This document shows, one piece after another, positions 20,501 to 29,375 of a DNA stretch of 64,000 nt (position 1 is the first letter of the stretch; every line of letters begins with the position of its first letter). The stretch lies in the NCBI GenBank assembly GCA_015064695.1, contig SVRS01000006.1, forward strand, positions 1-64,000, in the 5' to 3' direction. Under the pieces are notes generated by a model. It had not been told where the DNA came from. It did no database searches and worked only from the letters and a program-made list of their open reading frames with translations. This DNA comes from Oscillospiraceae bacterium (lineage in GTDB: Bacteria > Bacillota > Clostridia > Oscillospirales > CAG-272). Position numbers and translations under genes: made by a program.

Positions 20501-20693
20501 AAGCCGCCTGCAAATATCCGCAGGCGTAGCGCTCGGACAGCTCCTGCAGGTGTTCGCCGTGACATGGCTCTGCAAGTCCTCCACCAACACCAAAATTCTT
20601 GACAGGGATGTGCAAACAGCATCCTCCGCCAAGGAGCTCGGAGATGACGTTGGAGCCACCTCCGCAACCGAAAAAAGAACAAACGCCGACTAA
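17574..20693 (+). CDS. Large membrane protein with acidic tandem repeats; C-terminal half resembles a catalytically degenerate P-type ATPase
   Basis: TTG start after gggagg; acidic EEYPDEDPIEDDI repeats; several TM segments; region YFIPLALLAAIACAG...NLPLFNVNRHLRKKGAAVIGTAAPLTYAGKQDAHLIFSDGDA aligns by eye with the P1B ATPase pre-phosphorylation region. Confidence 0.6.
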   Translation: MPESNKGFEKNTEASSVDWAEKLKASMKEAAGDLKESPAESVDDDLAALLRAQLGKSCVASTPASSLDTSEFETNSSFPEMDEEIEEDIEEYPDEDPIEDDIEEYPDEDPIEDDIEEYPDEDSIEEDIEEYPDEDSIEEDIEEYPDEDSVEDDIEEYPDEDPIEDDIEEYCDNDFSEESNYEDVDPNFFENASYDAAVEADVTDGLFLEQPIEDSVSDIPIPVSTVRQEAEYRQPTANAMTDDCFNRAPAKTGQGRSKLREIALENQQLLSESRKISDQRDETNESSFANMNSQAHAGDQNRSGGMVRSHERNGSDSPQICDPLQLSLDDISPTVVRSQNTKNEAHVTSLDYLDEETRGTSKYEDTVAEKRADIAELEDTDLYIRLGYEDSLRRVDEQMRMEKLRSDASDVSKPCSSNEQATVRAKSEYSGRRDTDRIERKYVHTHCKNLLRTILATLGALLALAYEILTPIMPLPDTTLLSNSIYYVPVGLLWMILICLPFLSRIGRGLKGLLDFEPTRYTVPALALLTTAAHGILLIAFGRYQGMPLFFGASLLILAVAALSEYFVSEGEHYAFSVASSGKTAYVLTDENTPAASALQQAHPRVGKEHSALRRSRKKQVFTVVRTGRLSDYFARTQRYNPYMGLLNYFIPLALLAAIACAGTEIVLGGDLLTDGLRVFVFVYLLGLPSAYLLAMNLPLFNVNRHLRKKGAAVIGTAAPLTYAGKQDAHLIFSDGDALKALYRKDITLRGDEDSEEYRRMADVVFRFLNTPLATDPLLREASLDNYRIEIAEAIEQYMRLYLVDTERGDATEIMMGSHSALTRRGIRLPKINMEQKYKKSKGSHVLYLAFNRNFRLAYAVEYRVGRTFARTVASLNHMGYRVSISSFDPLVNPDIEGISRLRKKSPLNILRPSVYEPIHKSRSSGLIATGRSLDILYPLNGCRAMLRAYRRSHLFSWLALLATIGIAIATVCFGESRLQISAGVALGQLLQVFAVTWLCKSSTNTKILDRDVQTASSAKELGDDVGATSATEKRTNAD
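17841..18074 (+). repeat. 39-bp in-frame tandem repeat, six copies plus a decayed seventh
   Basis: Copies start at 17841, 17880, 17919, 17958, 17997, 18036 (gaagaatatcccgacgaagatcccatcgaggacgatatc); seventh at 18075 diverged. Confidence 0.93.
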
Positions 20694-20727
20694 TCCCCAT
20701 AAATCATTTAAGAAAGCAGAAACGATC

Positions 20728-22587
20728 ATGAATCAACACGAGAAAAGAATGCTCCTGACCTCTGTCTCGCGCCCCGGACGCTACGCGGGCGGCGAGTACG
20801 GTCAGATCATCAAGGACAAGGCGGCGGTCAAGGCACGCTTTGCCTTCGCCTTCCCGGACTCCTACGAGATTGGTATGTCCAATCTGGGTGTTCGTATCCT
20901 GTACCATTGTCTCAATCTTCACGACGATATTTGGTGTGAGCGTACCTATGCTCCCTGGATCGATATGCAAGAGAAAATGGCCGAGCAAAACGCACCTTTG
21001 ACCTGCTTGGAGAGCGGAGATCCCGTGTCCGAGTTCGACTTTTTGGGCTTTACCCTCCAGTACGAAATGTGCTACACCACCGTACTGAATATGCTGGAGC
21101 TTGCCCGTATCCCCCTCCGTTCCACCGACCGGGGAGAAGATTGCCCTCTGGTCATCGGTGGCGGCCCCTGCTCCTATAACCCCGAGCCCGTGGCCGATTT
21201 CTTCGACCTCTTCAATATCGGCGAGGGCGAGGAAATGCTCCCCGAGATCGTCCGTCTCTACATCAAAATGAAGGACGAGGGAACCTACACCCGCGCCGCC
21301 TTTCTCCATGAAGCCGCCCGCACCATCAAGGGCGTTTACGTCCCCTCCCTCTACACCGTTACCTATAACCCTGACGGTACCGTAGAGGCCTATACCCCCG
21401 TCTACGACGATATTCCCAAAACCATTACCAAGCGAATCGTAGAGGATTTGGATAAGGCACCTTTTCCCGAGAAGGTGGTTATGCCCTACATCGAAACCGT
21501 GCAGGACCGCATTACCGTGGAGGTAGGTCGCGGCTGTATCCGCGGTTGCCGCTTCTGCCAGGCCGGTATGGTCTACCGCCCTGTCCGCGAGAAGACTCCT
21601 GACGTGGTGGATTGCCAGTGCCGCGCTATCTTCGAATCCTCGGGCTACGAGGAAATGTCTCTCTCCTCCCTCTCCATCAGCGATTACACCGCCGTTAACG
21701 AGTTGACCGACAAGCTTCTGGCCTGGTCCAATCCCAATATGGTCAGCCTGTCTCTCCCCTCTCTCCGCGCCGATTCCTTCACCCGCGAGCTGATGGACAA
21801 GGTGGCCTCCATCCGTAATTCCACCATCACCTTTGCTCCCGAGGCGGGATCTCAACGTCTCCGGGACGTCATCAATAAGAACCTCTACGAGGAGGATCTC
21901 ATGCGGGCGGTCAACGTGGCCTTCGACGTGGGCAAGAACCAGGTCAAGCTGTACTTCATGCAAGGCCACCCCACCGAGACCGACGAGGACCTGGCCGAAA
22001 TCCCCGAGCTGGCCCACCGCGTGGCCTCTGCCTACTATCAAAACCCCAACCGTCAGAAGGGAAGACACCCTCAGGTCACCATCAGCGTCTCCCCCTTTAT
22101 CCCCAAGCCCTTTACCCCCTTCCAGTGGGAGCCTCAGGATTCTCTGGAAGAAATGGAGCGTAAGCAAGCCTTCGTGGGCTCTTGCGTGCATGACCGTCGC
22201 GTGAAGTATAATTACCACAACGCCAAGACCTGCCGCCTGGAGGCTGTCCTGGCCCGGGGCGACCGTCGCCTGGCCGCCGCCCTGGAGGAAGCCTGCCGCC
22301 GCGGCTTCAAGTTTGAGGCCTGGTCGGAATTCTTCGACTACGATGCCTGGATGGATATTTTCGCTGCCACCGGCATTGATCCGTCCTTCTATGCCAACCG
22401 CCGCTACGGCCTGGATGAGGTCCTGCCCTGGGATATCATTGATTGCGGTGTAACAAAGAAATTCCTGCAAAGAGAGAACGCCCGCGCCCACGAGGGAACG
22501 ACGACCCCAAACTGCCGAGAGAGCTGCTCGGGATGCGGAGCCAATAAAATGGGAGGTGAGCGCGCATGCTGTCCCAAAGCAAAGTAA
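20728..22587 (+). CDS. TIGR03960-like B12-binding-domain radical SAM protein
   Basis: Start at MNQHEKRMLL; VEVGRGCIRGCRFCQAGMVYRPVREK radical SAM motif; PEAGSQRLRDVINK. Confidence 0.88.
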   Translation: MNQHEKRMLLTSVSRPGRYAGGEYGQIIKDKAAVKARFAFAFPDSYEIGMSNLGVRILYHCLNLHDDIWCERTYAPWIDMQEKMAEQNAPLTCLESGDPVSEFDFLGFTLQYEMCYTTVLNMLELARIPLRSTDRGEDCPLVIGGGPCSYNPEPVADFFDLFNIGEGEEMLPEIVRLYIKMKDEGTYTRAAFLHEAARTIKGVYVPSLYTVTYNPDGTVEAYTPVYDDIPKTITKRIVEDLDKAPFPEKVVMPYIETVQDRITVEVGRGCIRGCRFCQAGMVYRPVREKTPDVVDCQCRAIFESSGYEEMSLSSLSISDYTAVNELTDKLLAWSNPNMVSLSLPSLRADSFTRELMDKVASIRNSTITFAPEAGSQRLRDVINKNLYEEDLMRAVNVAFDVGKNQVKLYFMQGHPTETDEDLAEIPELAHRVASAYYQNPNRQKGRHPQVTISVSPFIPKPFTPFQWEPQDSLEEMERKQAFVGSCVHDRRVKYNYHNAKTCRLEAVLARGDRRLAAALEEACRRGFKFEAWSEFFDYDAWMDIFAATGIDPSFYANRRYGLDEVLPWDIIDCGVTKKFLQRENARAHEGTTTPNCRESCSGCGANKMGGERACCPKAK

Positions 22588-23324
22588 AGCATATTTCCAA
22601 ATTTGACCGTGAGATGCTGGCCGAGCCGATTACGGTTCGTGTCGTGTTCCAGAAAACGGGAAATCTCCAGTATTTCTCCCACCTGGATCTCCAACGCACC
22701 TGGCAGAGAGTGCTGGTGCGCGCTTCTATCCCCATGTGGTACACCCAGGGCTTCAACCCCCACAGTAAGATCACCTTCGGCGTACCTCTGCCCGTTGGAT
22801 CCGAGGGTATGTGTGAGATGGTGGATCTCCGCATTGACCGCAAGATCACCTGCGAGGAAATCAAAAACCAGCTCAACGCAGAGCTCACCGGCGAGATGCA
22901 GGTGTCGGAGGTCTACGTTCCCAAAACAGCTTTTTCCGATATCGCCTGGGGAACCTACGAGATCACCATCAAGACCCCCGGTGATGCCATTGATAATGCC
23001 AAGGCGATCACGGGTATTTTTACACAAGACGCGGAGCCTATCGTTATGACCAAGCGCTCCAAATCGGGAGATAAGGAGGTCAACATCCTCCCCATGATCC
23101 ACAGCGCCAAGGCCGTGGCCGATCCAAACGGCCTTATCCATCTCCGTGCCACCCTTCGTGCAGGCAACACTGAGAACCTTAACCCCGAATATCTCATCAA
23201 GGCCATGCGCGATCGCCTGGGACTTCTCCCTGAGAATGGCGCGCTTGCCGACGTATGGTACCGCATCCTGCGCATCGGCTTCCACGACGGGAAGGGAGTC
23301 TCGGTAGGAAAGTGGTTCCGCTAA
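22566..23324 (+). CDS. TIGR03936-like radical SAM-associated protein (DUF2344)
   Basis: TVRVVFQKTGNLQYFSHLDLQRTWQRVLVRASIPMWYTQGFNPHSKITFGVPLPVGSEG; overlaps preceding gene by 22 nt. Confidence 0.85.
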   Translation: MLSQSKVKHISKFDREMLAEPITVRVVFQKTGNLQYFSHLDLQRTWQRVLVRASIPMWYTQGFNPHSKITFGVPLPVGSEGMCEMVDLRIDRKITCEEIKNQLNAELTGEMQVSEVYVPKTAFSDIAWGTYEITIKTPGDAIDNAKAITGIFTQDAEPIVMTKRSKSGDKEVNILPMIHSAKAVADPNGLIHLRATLRAGNTENLNPEYLIKAMRDRLGLLPENGALADVWYRILRIGFHDGKGVSVGKWFR

Positions 23325-23425
23325 GACCGGCTCAGGCTGCACAACAAACGATTCCATGATAGGACAAGGGCGATTCCCACGGGGATCGCCCTATCAGAAT
23401 CCATCACCAACGAAAGGATTACTCC

Positions 23426-24667
23426 ATGAAACTAACCCTTGTCGCTACCTGTATGTTCGGCCTTGAAAAGCTTTTGGGCGAGGAGATCGATGCCCTGGGG
23501 CTCAAGCGCCTGGATACCATGGACGGCCGCGTTACATTTGAGGGAGATGCAGTGGACATCCCCCGCGCCAATATTGCCCTTCGCTGCGCCGAGCGGGTGT
23601 TCATCCGCATCGGCCAATTCCCCTCAGAGAGCTTTGCGCAGCTCTTCGACGGTGTCCGATCCCTCCCCTGGGAGGATTGGATCGGCCGCGCCGATGCATT
23701 CCCTGTGAAGGGGCACTCCATCAAAAGCGCCCTGACCTCCCTCCCCGATTGTCAATCCATCGTGAAAAAGGCGGTGGTGGAGCGATTGAAGGAAAAATAC
23801 GGTATCTCCTGGTTCGAGGAAACCGGGGTCAAATACCAAATCGAATTTTTTATTTTCAAGGATGTGGCCACCCTCATGCTGGACACCTCCGGCGTGGCGC
23901 TCCATAAGCGGGGCTACCGTCCCGAGGCAGGCGCAGCTCCCCTGAGGGAGACTCTGGCTGCTGCCCTGGCCCTTACCGCCCGTCCTCGAGAGGACATCCT
24001 GTTTTGGGATCCCTTCTGTGGCTCGGGCACCATCGCCATTGAGGCAGCCATGATCGTCAGCGGCCGTTCTCCCGGCCTGGGTCGTTTCTTTGCAGGTGAA
24101 GGCTTTGCCAATATTCCGACGTCACTATGGGCACAGGCAAGGGAAGAAGCCACCGCCCGTATTCGTACCGATTGCAAATTTGAGGTCTACGCCTCGGATA
24201 TTGACGAGGATATTCTGGATATCACCTATGAAAACGCCCTCCGCGCCGGAGTGGAGGAGTACCTCAATATCTTCCAGGCCGATGCCCGTAAGATCAAGCG
24301 GGAGGATCGGAAGGGAACTGTGGTCTGTAATCCTCCTTATGGTGAGCGCATGGGAGAGCGGGAGGAAATAGAGCGACTCTACCAACAGTTGGGTGGCTCC
24401 TTCAAGGCCTTGTATCCCTGGCAGATCTACGTCCTTACCTCATCTGACCGCTTTGATCGCCTTTACGGCCAGCGGGCGGATAAGGTGAAAAAGCTATATA
24501 ACGGTATGCTGCCGTGTTATCTCTACGAGTATTTCAAGCCCGCCGAGGCACGCGCCGACGGCCAAAGAACCGCCAAGGAGATTTTTGACCGCAAGCCTGA
24601 TCGTCATCCCGGCACCTATTCCCACGGAGAAAAACGCCCGTATCCTACCAAGGAAAAACCTTTTTAA
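23426..24667 (+). CDS. THUMP-domain class I SAM-dependent RNA methyltransferase (RlmL/YpsC-like)
   Basis: LVATCMFGLEKLLGEEI, DPFCGSGTIAIEAAMI, VVCNPPYGERMG. Confidence 0.88.
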   Translation: MKLTLVATCMFGLEKLLGEEIDALGLKRLDTMDGRVTFEGDAVDIPRANIALRCAERVFIRIGQFPSESFAQLFDGVRSLPWEDWIGRADAFPVKGHSIKSALTSLPDCQSIVKKAVVERLKEKYGISWFEETGVKYQIEFFIFKDVATLMLDTSGVALHKRGYRPEAGAAPLRETLAAALALTARPREDILFWDPFCGSGTIAIEAAMIVSGRSPGLGRFFAGEGFANIPTSLWAQAREEATARIRTDCKFEVYASDIDEDILDITYENALRAGVEEYLNIFQADARKIKREDRKGTVVCNPPYGERMGEREEIERLYQQLGGSFKALYPWQIYVLTSSDRFDRLYGQRADKVKKLYNGMLPCYLYEYFKPAEARADGQRTAKEIFDRKPDRHPGTYSHGEKRPYPTKEKPF

Positions 24668-24825
24668 TTTGGCAAAACCGTTTGCAGACAATTTGCACAT
24701 TCCTCAACACACAATTTGCCGAATATAAATTGTTCATTTTAGAAAAGTTGCCCCCTCGATTCATGGAAAATAAGAAGAAATTGTAAATAATGACACCTTT
24801 TGCGCAGAAAATCACAAATTAACTG

Positions 24826-24854
24826 TTGACAAATTGGTGATTTTGTGGTATAGT
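24826..24854 (+). promoter_or_regulatory. Promoter TTGACA-N17-TATAGT upstream of rsmE leader
   Basis: Near-consensus hexamers, 17-nt spacer. Confidence 0.75.
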
Positions 24855-25002
24855 ATTTTCATAAAGATCGTCAAATTCTTTGTGAATTGTTACTATGCCT
24901 ACTATGGCATAATTCTTTTTTACAAAAAATTCCCGATTTTTCTTGCCTTGGCACGATAAGTCGGGTTTTCTGTCCGTAGAAAGATAAGGAAAGGGGAGCA
25001 AA

Positions 25003-25764
25003 ATGCCGCGCTTCTTTGTGGATCCGTCTGCTATATCCGAGGATCAGATCATTTTGACCGGCGATAATGCCCATCACGCCGCTTACTCGCTTCGCTTGGC
25101 ACCCGGAGATAAAATCAAGGTATGTGATCAAAAGACCGCCTACCTGTGCGAAATGATATCTTTTTCCAACGATTCCGCAGTTGCACGTATTCTCTCCTCG
25201 TCTCCCATCGATACGGAGCCACCCTTCGTCGCTTGCTTGTATCAAGCCCTTCCCAAGGGAGATAAAATGGACGTGATCATCCAAAAAGCAGTTGAGTGCG
25301 GTGTTACCGAGGTTGTTCCGTTTGAAAGTAGTCGTTGTATTGCGCGGGCGAAGCCTGAAGCCGAGGAACGGAAGACCGAACGCAGATGTCGAATCGCGGA
25401 AGAAGCAGCTAAGCAATGCGGCCGCGGCATCATTCCTACCGTTCGACCAACCGTCTCCTATAGCCAGGCTTTGCGCAACGCAGCCGCGGCGGATCTGATT
25501 CTTTTCTGCTACGAAGGAGAGGCGGTCACACCACTACCTGCATTGATCCAACAGGCACGACCTGCGTTGGACGAGGCGGATCGACTTGGCCGAAAGCCCA
25601 CGATCGCAATTTTCGTCGGAAGCGAGGGAGGTTTTTCACCCGATGAGGCCGTTGCCGCCCGAGAGATCGGAGCCGCGATGACAGGCCTCGGGAAACGAAT
25701 TCTTCGTACCGAAACGGCATCCGGCTTCGTGCTGAGTTGCCTTGTATATGCCCTTGAACTTTGA
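25003..25764 (+). CDS. rsmE: 16S rRNA (uracil1498-N3)-methyltransferase RsmE
   Basis: MPRFFVDP start, LPKGDKMDVIIQKAVECGVTEVVPFES, VGSEGGFSPDE, GKRILRTETA. Confidence 0.92.
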   Translation: MPRFFVDPSAISEDQIILTGDNAHHAAYSLRLAPGDKIKVCDQKTAYLCEMISFSNDSAVARILSSSPIDTEPPFVACLYQALPKGDKMDVIIQKAVECGVTEVVPFESSRCIARAKPEAEERKTERRCRIAEEAAKQCGRGIIPTVRPTVSYSQALRNAAAADLILFCYEGEAVTPLPALIQQARPALDEADRLGRKPTIAIFVGSEGGFSPDEAVAAREIGAAMTGLGKRILRTETASGFVLSCLVYALEL

Positions 25765-25857
25765 TTCCCATAGCGTATCTCCCCTATGTACCTGCTTCCG
25801 CGCGGCGGATGAACGATAAATTTTCAGAAGTAAATAAACAAAGAGAGGTAAAAGTCT

Positions 25858-26943
25858 ATGTCTAACAGACTGTTCCAGAGCGTGATCCATCAAATGAAGG
25901 ATGCGGTCGACCGCACAATCGGCGTAATCGATGAGACCGGCGTCATTATCGCCTGCTCCGAGCTCGTGAAGATCGGCGAGGTTCGCCAGGCGATTCGCGA
26001 CGAGTTGGCCTACACGTCCGATGTGGTTGTTTCGGGTGGTTACACCTATCGTCCGCTGTCCGGAGGAACCAAGCGCGAGTATATCGTGTTCGTTGAGGGG
26101 GAAGACTCCGAGGCTGATAGGACCTCCCGTCTCCTGTGCGTTGCGCTCGGCAATATCAAGAACCTGTATGACGAGAAGTACGACAAGGGATCCTTCATCA
26201 AGAATATCATTTTGGATAACATTCTGCCTTCCGATATTTACATCAAATCCAAGGAGCTTCACTTCAACGCAGAGGAATCTCGCGTAGTATTCCTGGTTAA
26301 GTTCACAAGCAAGACCGATATGATGCCTTTTGAGATGCTCCAGAACATGTTCCCCGACAAGGCTCGCGATTATGTTATCAGTGTGGGCGAGCAGGACATC
26401 GTCCTGGTCAAGGAGGTCAAGGCCGGCGTAGAGAACCGCGAGATGGAAAAGATCGCTACCAACATCGTGGATACCATGTCCTCCGAGTTCTACGTCAAGG
26501 TTTCTGTCGGTGTGTCTACGACCGTGGATAACATCAAGGACCTGGCACGCGCCTATAAGGAAGCGCAGATTGCTTTGGACGTCGGTAAAGTATTTGAAAA
26601 CGAAAAGAGCGTTGTCAGCTATGAGAACCTGGGTATTGGCCGTCTGATCTATCAGCTGCCTACTACCCTTTGCGAAATGTTCTTGCAGGAGGTCTTTAAG
26701 AAGGGAAGCCTCGAGTCCTTGGATCGCGAGACCCTCATGACCATCCAGTGCTTCTTTGAAAACAACCTGAACGTTTCCGAAACCTCCCGCAAGCTCTTCG
26801 TTCACAGAAATACGCTGGTCTACCGTCTGGAAAAGATACGCAAGCTGACCGGCTTGGATCTCCGCGAGTTTGAGCATGCCATTACCTTCAAGGTAGCTTT
26901 GATGGTCAAGAAGTATCTCAGCTCTAAGCCCGGAAAATTCTGA
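25858..26943 (+). CDS. CdaR/PucR-type helix-turn-helix transcriptional regulator
   Basis: N-terminal sugar-diacid-recognition-like region, C-terminal FFENNLNVSETSRKLFVHRNTLVYRLEKIRKLTGLDLR. Confidence 0.85.
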   Translation: MSNRLFQSVIHQMKDAVDRTIGVIDETGVIIACSELVKIGEVRQAIRDELAYTSDVVVSGGYTYRPLSGGTKREYIVFVEGEDSEADRTSRLLCVALGNIKNLYDEKYDKGSFIKNIILDNILPSDIYIKSKELHFNAEESRVVFLVKFTSKTDMMPFEMLQNMFPDKARDYVISVGEQDIVLVKEVKAGVENREMEKIATNIVDTMSSEFYVKVSVGVSTTVDNIKDLARAYKEAQIALDVGKVFENEKSVVSYENLGIGRLIYQLPTTLCEMFLQEVFKKGSLESLDRETLMTIQCFFENNLNVSETSRKLFVHRNTLVYRLEKIRKLTGLDLREFEHAITFKVALMVKKYLSSKPGKF

Positions 26944-27095
26944 TCTCCCTCTGACGTCCTTCGCACATAATCAGCCGGCGTATAATTCGAAGCCTCTCGG
27001 GCATATACTACGATTAACGATTGACAATCAACGATGCTCGTTGTAGCCCGCGAGCCGTTTTGAATACGTGCGTCAAAGAGGATTGAATACCAAGA

Positions 27096-28763
27096 ATGAA
27101 ACAAATTACCTATGAAATCAAGGGCGTGGTTACTGAATCCATGATCCCTGCTATTACGGCGTCCTGCAAAATTTTGAACGCCGTAGAAAAAGTTGAAATT
27201 ATCATTACGAATTCGGAATCAGCCCATCTGCTTCTGACGATCAGCCGTACTCCCGATGAAGCCTGGGAAAAGGAGCTTTCCTATGCGATAAGCGCTCATG
27301 GGTTAGAAATCCAATTTCCGGCCCTGGAAATTGCCGAAGTGGCGCCCGAAAATGCACCGGAGACATCACAGGATGAGCCTGTACAGGAGCCCAAGGCGAT
27401 TCCCGGACGGTACGTAAAGGCGCCCCGCCCCAAGGAAACAAGGAAGATCAGCTTGACCATGGCCGTATCCACGACGATAACCGCCGTTGTACTGGCCGTG
27501 CTGCTGACCTTCTCCCTGACAACCGCCTATATAAAGAACGATTTGCCTCATATCGTGTATCCCGGCCAGGAGCAGGAAGAGGATCTGTTCGCCGAGCTGG
27601 ACGTCATCGACCGCTTGTTCCGCTCCGTTACCATGATGGAGGATCTGGATGACGAGGCACTCATCACCGCAGTTCTTAAGGGATATGTAGCCGCTACCGG
27701 GGATCTGTATGCCGAATACTTCACGGAGGATGAATTCCGTGAGCAAAGCGACGCGCAGAACGGTACGATGTGCGGAATCGGCATCAGCGTGGTCAACGAC
27801 GTTGTTTCCGTTAACGGTATTTCTTACCAAGTGATCACGGTTGCCAACGTATATCCCGATTCTCCAGCCGAGGCCGCAGGCGTTTTGCCCGGTGACCATA
27901 TCATAAGTGTGGGAGAAGATGAAACGTATGTCCAAAGCATTGGTTACACCGAAGCGCTCAACCGATTGCGCGGTGAGGAGGGAACTGAGTGTACATTCAC
28001 AGTCCTCCGCAAGCTCCAAGGCGATTCCGATGCAGAGTATACCGAGGCTCCGATCACGGCGGTACGTGAAAAAATCACCTCTCGATCGGTCATCGGCCGT
28101 ATTCACGAAACCGATGCTACCGTTGGTATCTTGAAGATAACCGGCTTCGATAATACGACTCTCGCACAGTTCACCGAGACGGTAGAGGAGTTGAAAGCAA
28201 AGGGATGTACGTACTTTGTTTTTGATTTGAGAAATAATCCGGGCGGCTTACTGACGGCGGTAGAGGACGTATTGGTTCTTTTCCTGCAAAAGGGGGATAC
28301 CGTTATCTCCACCAAGAATTCCGCCGGAAAGGAAAGTGTGACCAAAATATCCGTAAACGAAAAGGGAATCGTCACTTGCGGATCCGGCCAGTTGAAGGAA
28401 TCGGATATCGGCAGATACCGCGACTTGAAATTCTCGGTTTTGGTCAACAAATTTTCTGCATCGGCAGCCGAGCTGTTCACGGCAAATATCCGTGACTACG
28501 AATTGGGCCGGATCGTGGGCGTAAAGACCTACGGAAAGGGCTCGATGCAAACGACGTTCTCTCTTTCTCGCTATGGCTATGACGGTGCGTTAAAGCTGAC
28601 CACGGCATACTACTTCCCGCCTTGCGGTGAAGGCTACGACGGCATCGGCATCACTCCCCACGTGATCGTGGAGCTTTCGGAAGAGGCAGAGCAGTATAAC
28701 ATCAATCTGTTGCCGGATCACCTGGATAATCAGCTTTCGGCAGCCATTAGTACAATGAAATAA
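27096..28763 (+). CDS. S41-family C-terminal processing peptidase with PDZ domain
   Basis: YPDSPAEAAGVLPGDHIISV (PDZ), FDLRNNPGGLLTAV, NKFSASAAELF, VGVKTYGKGSMQ. Confidence 0.9.
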   Translation: MKQITYEIKGVVTESMIPAITASCKILNAVEKVEIIITNSESAHLLLTISRTPDEAWEKELSYAISAHGLEIQFPALEIAEVAPENAPETSQDEPVQEPKAIPGRYVKAPRPKETRKISLTMAVSTTITAVVLAVLLTFSLTTAYIKNDLPHIVYPGQEQEEDLFAELDVIDRLFRSVTMMEDLDDEALITAVLKGYVAATGDLYAEYFTEDEFREQSDAQNGTMCGIGISVVNDVVSVNGISYQVITVANVYPDSPAEAAGVLPGDHIISVGEDETYVQSIGYTEALNRLRGEEGTECTFTVLRKLQGDSDAEYTEAPITAVREKITSRSVIGRIHETDATVGILKITGFDNTTLAQFTETVEELKAKGCTYFVFDLRNNPGGLLTAVEDVLVLFLQKGDTVISTKNSAGKESVTKISVNEKGIVTCGSGQLKESDIGRYRDLKFSVLVNKFSASAAELFTANIRDYELGRIVGVKTYGKGSMQTTFSLSRYGYDGALKLTTAYYFPPCGEGYDGIGITPHVIVELSEEAEQYNINLLPDHLDNQLSAAISTMK

Positions 28764-28874
28764 TCATCCATGGGAGCGGGTATCCATACCCGCTCCTACG
28801 GACGGTTAAGGGATTTCCGCATACGAGATTCCCATACATGAAACAACACATTTCCACATAAGGAGGCCAAAATA

Positions 28875-29363
28875 ATGGCAGAGAACATGAAGCAAAAATA
28901 TACCCAACAGGGCTATCAGGACCTCGTTGACGAGTTAAAATACTTAAAGCTAACTCGCCGTGAAGAAATCAAGGAGCAGATCGCCGTCGCACGCGGCTTC
29001 GGTGACTTGTCCGAGAACGCCGAGTATGATGAAGCAAGAAACGAGCAGGCTAAGGTCGAAGCACGCATCCTTGAGCTTGAATCCTTGATCGAGAACGCCG
29101 AGATCATCGACGAAAGCACGATGGATGTCCGTTCCATCAGCTTGGGCTCCGTCGTAAAGCTTTTTGACGAGGATTATGAGGAAGAGATCACGTATAGCAT
29201 TGTCGGCTCCAACCAGGCAGATCCTCTGGAACAGAAAATCTCCGATCAATCTCCTATCGGCCAGGCTCTTATGGGTATGAAGGCCGGCGATCATGTCACC
29301 GTCATCGCTCCTGCCGGTGAACTTCACTTCCGTGTTATGGAAGTTACTCGCGCCGCTCACTAA
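28875..29363 (+). CDS. greA: Transcription elongation factor GreA
   Basis: GYQDLVDELKYLKLTRREEIKEQIAVARGFGDLSENAEYDEARNEQ; GSNQADPLEQKISDQSPIGQALMG. Confidence 0.95.
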   Translation: MAENMKQKYTQQGYQDLVDELKYLKLTRREEIKEQIAVARGFGDLSENAEYDEARNEQAKVEARILELESLIENAEIIDESTMDVRSISLGSVVKLFDEDYEEEITYSIVGSNQADPLEQKISDQSPIGQALMGMKAGDHVTVIAPAGELHFRVMEVTRAAH

Positions 29364-29375
29364 TTCACCGTGCTC

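Noticed and set aside
20704-22491. 595-aa minus-strand ORF
   Set aside because: Antisense of the clear radical SAM gene; long because of codon bias.
23366-23391. AGGGCGAT...ATCGCCCT hairpin as a terminator
   Set aside because: No downstream T tract; role unclear.
25636-26877. 413-aa minus-strand ORF
   Set aside because: Antisense of the CdaR/PucR-like regulator.
28773-28796. GGAGCGGGTAT-cc-ATACCCGCTCC hairpin as a terminator
   Set aside because: Strong stem but no T tract follows; may be a structural 3' element, so not called as a terminator.
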